From an uncultured SAR86 cluster bacterium (GTDB lineage: Bacteria > Pseudomonadota > Gammaproteobacteria > Magnimaribacterales > D2472): a stretch of DNA of 63,642 bases. Positions 59,699 to 63,642 of this stretch are shown in pieces. The notes under the pieces are model-generated. The model worked only from the letters and a program-made list of their open reading frames with translations, did not search any database and was not told where the DNA came from. Where the stretch lies: contig CACCNJ010000007.1 of assembly GCA_902547295.1 (NCBI GenBank), forward strand, positions 1 to 63,642, written 5' to 3'. The translations under genes and the position numbers were made by a program. The first letter of the stretch is position 1. The number at the start of each line of letters is the position of its first letter.

Positions 59699-62266
59699 AT
59701 GTTCAACAGAAAAGTATTTTTTTATCTAATATTTTTCTCTTTTTTTAGTTTTGCAGATGATTTTGAAGAAACAGTTATTACTGGTTCTTTAATAAAGAAT
59801 GCCGAGAATGATTTATCTCCGATTCAAGAAATTAAAGAAAGGGATCTAAAAAATTTCAATGTCACTAATATTGGTGAAATAAGTAAATATTTGAACGTAA
59901 GCTCAGGATCTAGATTTCAAACAAATGCACTTGAGGGAGTTGATCAGGGCATGTCATCAATTACCTTAAGAGGTTTGGATGCTTCCGCAACTTTATTACT
60001 ATTAAATTCTAGAAGACATACCTTTTCAGGAACACCATCAAATAACGGAAATGGTTATATTGATGCGAATATTGTTCCAGAAATTGCTATTGAAAAAATA
60101 GAAATTCTAAAAGAAGGTGCAACATCAATATATGGCTCAGATGCAATTGCTGGAGTTATTAATTTTCTTACATTTAGAGAATTTGAAGGATTCAGGGTTA
60201 AAGCCGGTAAACAAGCCACCACAAACTATAATCAAGATGATAATAGTTTTGGTATTTTATTTGGAACAAAAATCCTAGATGGAAAACTTGTAATTGGTTT
60301 CAATGCGCTTGAGAGATCTCCGTTATCTGCAAGTGAAATAGATGGGATTGCTGAATTGGGATTAAGTGGTCTTGGTAAAACCTTCAAGGTGCTTGGTCCG
60401 GACACTGTTTCATCTGGACTTTTTGCTGGAGTTTACCCAAAAGCAAGTCAATTTGTTCCAGATCCAAATTGTGAAGAAAATGGCGGCGTTCTTGATGGAA
60501 GTTTTTGTAGATTTTTATATGGAGAAAGGTTCAATATTGTAAATGATGAGGATCATCAAAAAATTTATTTGAATTTTTCAAAAGAAACGGAAGTTTTAAA
60601 ACATAATTTCCATTTCATATCATCTAAAGTTGATGTAAATGATAATCCTCAATCTCCTTCATATCCTGCTCTTCCTTTTTTATCAAGAAACATTGAGCCT
60701 GGTGAGGGAGGCAGCCCTTTCAATGTTCCGGTTATATGGTATGGCAGACCGCTTGGTTCAGAATTTAAGTCACCCTTCTCACCAAAAAACATCGAACAAT
60801 ATAATATTAATTACAATCTTTCCTTTTTAATCAATCAAACAACTGATGCCGAAATTTCAATAACAATTAGTGAGCACTCTAATGATCACTTTAGGCCTGA
60901 TATTATTGATTCAAAATTTCTTGCTGCAATAAAAGGAAATGGTGGTCCTGAGGGAAATCTTACTTGGAATATATTTGATTCAACTCAAAATCCAAAATCT
61001 CTTATTGATTATGTTAGAGGCGCAGAAGTTTCATCAAAAGTAGCTGACCTAATTTCTGTAGATGGAATATTTAATAGGAAATTAAAAAACCTTAATTTAG
61101 CTTATGGGTTTCAACTAAATAAAGAAAGTTTAGATATTTATTACGATGAAGTTAGTAGAGCTGAGTTTGATAAGGATGGAAAGTTAATAAAAACAGCTGA
61201 CCTTTTCTTTCTGGGTGGAGGAATTAATTTATCCAAATCAAGGACTAGCAATGCATTATTTGTAGAAATAGAAAAAAGTATTCAAGAGGCCTTAGATTTA
61301 AGAATCGCAGCAAGATATGAATCTATGAAGAATGAATCATCATTCGATCCAAAGATTTCGTTGAAATATAGAGTAGCTGATGCTCTTACAATAAGATTTT
61401 CTAAAGGAACTGCTTTTTCTGCGCCATCTATGGCACAAATGTACTCAAGTGAAATTAATCTTGGAAGTGTAAGAGACATTAATGATTCTGTTTTTGTAAG
61501 ACAAGCTTCAGCAGGTAATCCAAACTTGAAGCCAGCTACCTCAACAAATTCAAATATTGGACTAATATTTCAAAGAAATGATCTTAGAATTAGCTTGGAT
61601 GTTTGGGAAATAGAATATGAAGATAGAGTCGAGGTCGAAAGTGCTCAAGCAATATTATCTTCAAATCCATTTGGACCAAGTATTACAAGAAATGAATTTG
61701 GTGATCTTATAGGAGTTACAACTACCTACTTCAATGAAGATAATACTTTGGTAAAGGGGACTGATCTTCAAATTCAATATCTTATTAATTTGAAGCAAAG
61801 CGATCTGTCTATAAATTTGATGGGTACTAACTTATCTGACTTTAAAACTCCTAGCCTCACAAATCAAAACTTAATGATTAATCGTGTTGGAAAGTTTAAT
61901 TTTGATACTCATACTTTTTCTCTGCCAAAGAAAAGAATTAATTCCTTTGTAAGCTGGAACTTCAAAGACTTAAGCATAAGCTTAAACTCAAGATATTTGG
62001 ATGGATATATTAATGAAAGAGCCATTACCGGATTAGGACTAACTTATGGGTATTCCAATCAAGTTAAATCTTTCTTTGTTCATGATATATCACTCAACAA
62101 AAAGCTATTCGTTTCGAGTGGTCAACTTGATTTAAGAATATATCTTTCAAATATATTCGATAAATTAGCTCCAAGGTTATATGATGCACCTGATTTTAGT
62201 TTTGATACGAGATTGCATGATCCAAGGGGAAGAATTCTAGGATTAAATGTTGAGTATAATTTCTGA
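59699..62266 (+). CDS. TonB-dependent receptor, substrate unknown
   Basis: An 855-aa outer-membrane receptor. Signal peptide about 1-19, TonB box EETVITGSL, plug with SSITLRGLDASATLLLLNSRR and EKIEILKEGATSIYGSDAIAGVINF. A large barrel ends RILGLNVEYNF. Two cysteines about ten residues apart near 257-267 (PDPNC and GSFC) probably form a loop disulfide, as in related proteobacterial receptors. There is no His-rich loop. The substrate is not deducible. The stop TGA is in the same frame as the following nuclease gene, 21 bases away. Confidence 0.92.
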   Translation: MFNRKVFFYLIFFSFFSFADDFEETVITGSLIKNAENDLSPIQEIKERDLKNFNVTNIGEISKYLNVSSGSRFQTNALEGVDQGMSSITLRGLDASATLLLLNSRRHTFSGTPSNNGNGYIDANIVPEIAIEKIEILKEGATSIYGSDAIAGVINFLTFREFEGFRVKAGKQATTNYNQDDNSFGILFGTKILDGKLVIGFNALERSPLSASEIDGIAELGLSGLGKTFKVLGPDTVSSGLFAGVYPKASQFVPDPNCEENGGVLDGSFCRFLYGERFNIVNDEDHQKIYLNFSKETEVLKHNFHFISSKVDVNDNPQSPSYPALPFLSRNIEPGEGGSPFNVPVIWYGRPLGSEFKSPFSPKNIEQYNINYNLSFLINQTTDAEISITISEHSNDHFRPDIIDSKFLAAIKGNGGPEGNLTWNIFDSTQNPKSLIDYVRGAEVSSKVADLISVDGIFNRKLKNLNLAYGFQLNKESLDIYYDEVSRAEFDKDGKLIKTADLFFLGGGINLSKSRTSNALFVEIEKSIQEALDLRIAARYESMKNESSFDPKISLKYRVADALTIRFSKGTAFSAPSMAQMYSSEINLGSVRDINDSVFVRQASAGNPNLKPATSTNSNIGLIFQRNDLRISLDVWEIEYEDRVEVESAQAILSSNPFGPSITRNEFGDLIGVTTTYFNEDNTLVKGTDLQIQYLINLKQSDLSINLMGTNLSDFKTPSLTNQNLMINRVGKFNFDTHTFSLPKKRINSFVSWNFKDLSISLNSRYLDGYINERAITGLGLTYGYSNQVKSFFVHDISLNKKLFVSSGQLDLRIYLSNIFDKLAPRLYDAPDFSFDTRLHDPRGRILGLNVEYNF

Positions 62267-62287
62267 TTTTTAAAATTTTTCAAAAGT

Positions 62288-63642
62288 ATGGATAACCTTA
62301 CTAATTCTATTGATCAAGTAGTTGAAGAAAATGCTTTGCCTCATGAATGGTCAAAGGAAGTACTTGCTGAGTTAAAAGACTTAGGAGTAAAAAATAATAA
62401 AAGGGATGACCTTAGAAAAATCCCATTTGTAACTATTGATGGTAAAGACGCCAAAGATTTTGATGATGCAGTGTTTTGCGAAGCCAATAAAGACGGATTT
62501 GTTCTTCAAGTAGCTATTGCTGATGTGGCTGAGATTGTTGAACCTAGTTCATCTATCGACAAAGAGGCTTTATCAAGAGGAACTTCTATTTACTTTCCTA
62601 AGAGGGTTATTCCCATGCTTCCTGAAGAGATTTCGAACAACTTGTGTTCATTAATTCCAAATGAAGATAGAAATGTTTTGGTATGTAAAATGAATTTTAC
62701 TCAAGAAGGAGAAATTAATTCATATGATTTCTCAGAGTCAGTAATAAATTCTCATAAAAGATTTACTTATAATGAAGTTGAATTCTTAAAGCAAAGTAAA
62801 GACACTAATCTTAGTGCTGACATTCTTAACTCAATAAATGCTCTTGAAAAGCTTACAAAACAACTTCTTCATAATAGATCAAAAAGATATGCATTAGAAA
62901 TAGAATCTTCGGAACCAACTCTTTCTTTTGGAAATGAGGGTAATATTTCAGAAATATTTATTCCAAAAAGACTATTTGCACATCAGATGATTGAAGAAGC
63001 AATGATATCTGCAAACATCTGTGCTGCTAAATTCATAAAAAAACATTTAGGGTTTGGTGTTTATAGAGTTCATGAAGAGCCTGAACATTTAAAACTTGAA
63101 AACTTGAAAAGGTTTTTTTCTTTAAAAGGTCTATCAACAAAATCTTTTTCAAGTCCCTTAGAAATGATTAATAGCTTTATCAAACATGTTAATAAAGATG
63201 AAAAAAATAAAATAATGAATGTTTTAATTCTTCAATCGCTCAAGAGAGCATGTTACTCAACTAAGGATATTGGGCACTTTGGACTTCAATTAAAAGAATA
63301 TTCTCATTTTACTTCTCCAATAAGACGGTATCCTGACTTAATATCTCACAGGTTTATCAAAAATGTTCTAAATAAAAAACAACTTAATTCTAATCAAGAG
63401 GATCTTGATATGACACTTAATGATCTTTCAGACTTAGAGCAAAGAGCAGAAAGATCTTCTAGACAAGTTATTCAACGACTTATTTGTCATCATCTCGAAG
63501 GATCTATTGGAGAAGAATTTTCTTCAATAGTTGTTGGGATTACAGAATTTGGACTTTTTTGCGAAATTGAAAATCACTTTATATCAGGCCTGGTTCATGT
63601 ATCTGATTTAAGTCGTGATAGATATATTTTTGATAAAGAAGC
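62288..63642 (+). CDS. rnr: RNase R/II-family exoribonuclease without cold-shock domains (partial, 3' end outside window)
   Basis: A 3'-to-5' exoribonuclease of the RNB family, cut by the right edge after 451 codons. Catalytic acidic motif TIDGKDAKDFDDAVF at about residues 48-62, SLIPNEDRNVLVCKMNF, and EYSHFTSPIRRYPDLISHR mark the RNB domain. A C-terminal S1 domain begins at the edge with EEFSSIVVGITEFGLFCEI. E. coli RNase R has some 220 residues of helix-turn-helix and cold-shock domains before RNB. Here only about 46 precede it, and an in-frame TGA (the receptor stop) 21 bases upstream rules out a longer start. The gene symbol is by closest resemblance. Confidence 0.88.
   Translation, partial: MDNLTNSIDQVVEENALPHEWSKEVLAELKDLGVKNNKRDDLRKIPFVTIDGKDAKDFDDAVFCEANKDGFVLQVAIADVAEIVEPSSSIDKEALSRGTSIYFPKRVIPMLPEEISNNLCSLIPNEDRNVLVCKMNFTQEGEINSYDFSESVINSHKRFTYNEVEFLKQSKDTNLSADILNSINALEKLTKQLLHNRSKRYALEIESSEPTLSFGNEGNISEIFIPKRLFAHQMIEEAMISANICAAKFIKKHLGFGVYRVHEEPEHLKLENLKRFFSLKGLSTKSFSSPLEMINSFIKHVNKDEKNKIMNVLILQSLKRACYSTKDIGHFGLQLKEYSHFTSPIRRYPDLISHRFIKNVLNKKQLNSNQEDLDMTLNDLSDLEQRAERSSRQVIQRLICHHLEGSIGEEFSSIVVGITEFGLFCEIENHFISGLVHVSDLSRDRYIFDKE

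Noticed and set aside
62264-62290. Frameshifted or split RNase R with its N-terminal half upstream
   Set aside because: The upstream sequence is entirely used by the TonB receptor with a convincing beta-barrel end. No cold-shock-domain coding is visible in any frame.

Overview
The window looks like chromosomal DNA of a low-GC, streamlined marine gammaproteobacterium, most like the SAR86 type. I infer this from the gammaproteobacterial gene orders (rpsB-tsf-pyrH-frr-uppS; grpE-dnaK-dnaJ; bamE/ratA/smpB; fabA-fabB; tuf with tRNAs, then secE-nusG-rplKAJL-rpoBC-str-S10-spc-alpha), the AT-rich codons, very short intergenic gaps and TonB-dependent receptors. The species assignment is inference, not something read directly.

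Layout. 1-3.7 kb (minus): rpsB-tsf-pyrH-frr-uppS, with uppS cut by the left edge. 3.8-8.5 kb (minus): fur, then the heat-shock operon grpE-dnaK-dnaJ-dapB behind a convincing sigma-32 promoter. 8.6-12.5 kb: bamE, ratA, an SNF-family Na+ symporter, a DUF3429-like membrane protein, smpB, tmRNA and rpsT. 12.4-14.1 kb (minus): rplU-rpmA-obgE. 14.1-16.8 kb (plus): a tightly overlapping polyprenyl synthase-fabA-fabB operon. 16.8-19.2 kb (minus): ssb, a crotonase and an Old Yellow Enzyme. 19.3-22.1 kb (plus): uvrA.

22.1-49.8 kb (minus) is one continuous information-processing block: secE-nusG-rplKAJL-rpoBC-rpsLG-fusA, then S10, spc and alpha operons ending in rplQ. I saw no intrinsic terminator inside it. 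There is an L10-type leader before rplJ and a sigma-70 promoter before rpsJ. tufA is absent after fusA; the only tuf lies upstream (49.9-51.1 kb) with tRNA-Trp, tRNA-Thr(GGU) and tRNA-Tyr, and has its own terminator.

51.5-53.2 kb (plus): birA without its DNA-binding domain, msrA, tRNA-Thr(UGU) and two possible tiny membrane proteins. 53.2-55.8 kb (minus): two secreted amidohydrolase-fold proteins, one of which has lost its metal ligands. 55.8-57.0 kb: iron-type alcohol dehydrogenase. 57.0-59.6 kb: the most distinctive accessory module, a small secreted His/Cys protein followed by a ZnuD-like TonB receptor carrying four His/Asp/Glu-rich loops, closed by a strong terminator. 59.7-62.3 kb: a second TonB receptor, probably made from a leaderless mRNA. 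62.3 kb to the end: an RNase R/II-family nuclease that starts directly at the RNB domain and is cut by the right edge.

Most of the window is conserved core genome. No insertion sequence, prophage, CRISPR array, rRNA operon or obvious pseudogene was seen. No stretch over 300 bases is empty once tRNAs, leaders and short ORFs are counted. Several highly expressed genes (rpsB, rplC, rpoC) begin with TTG.
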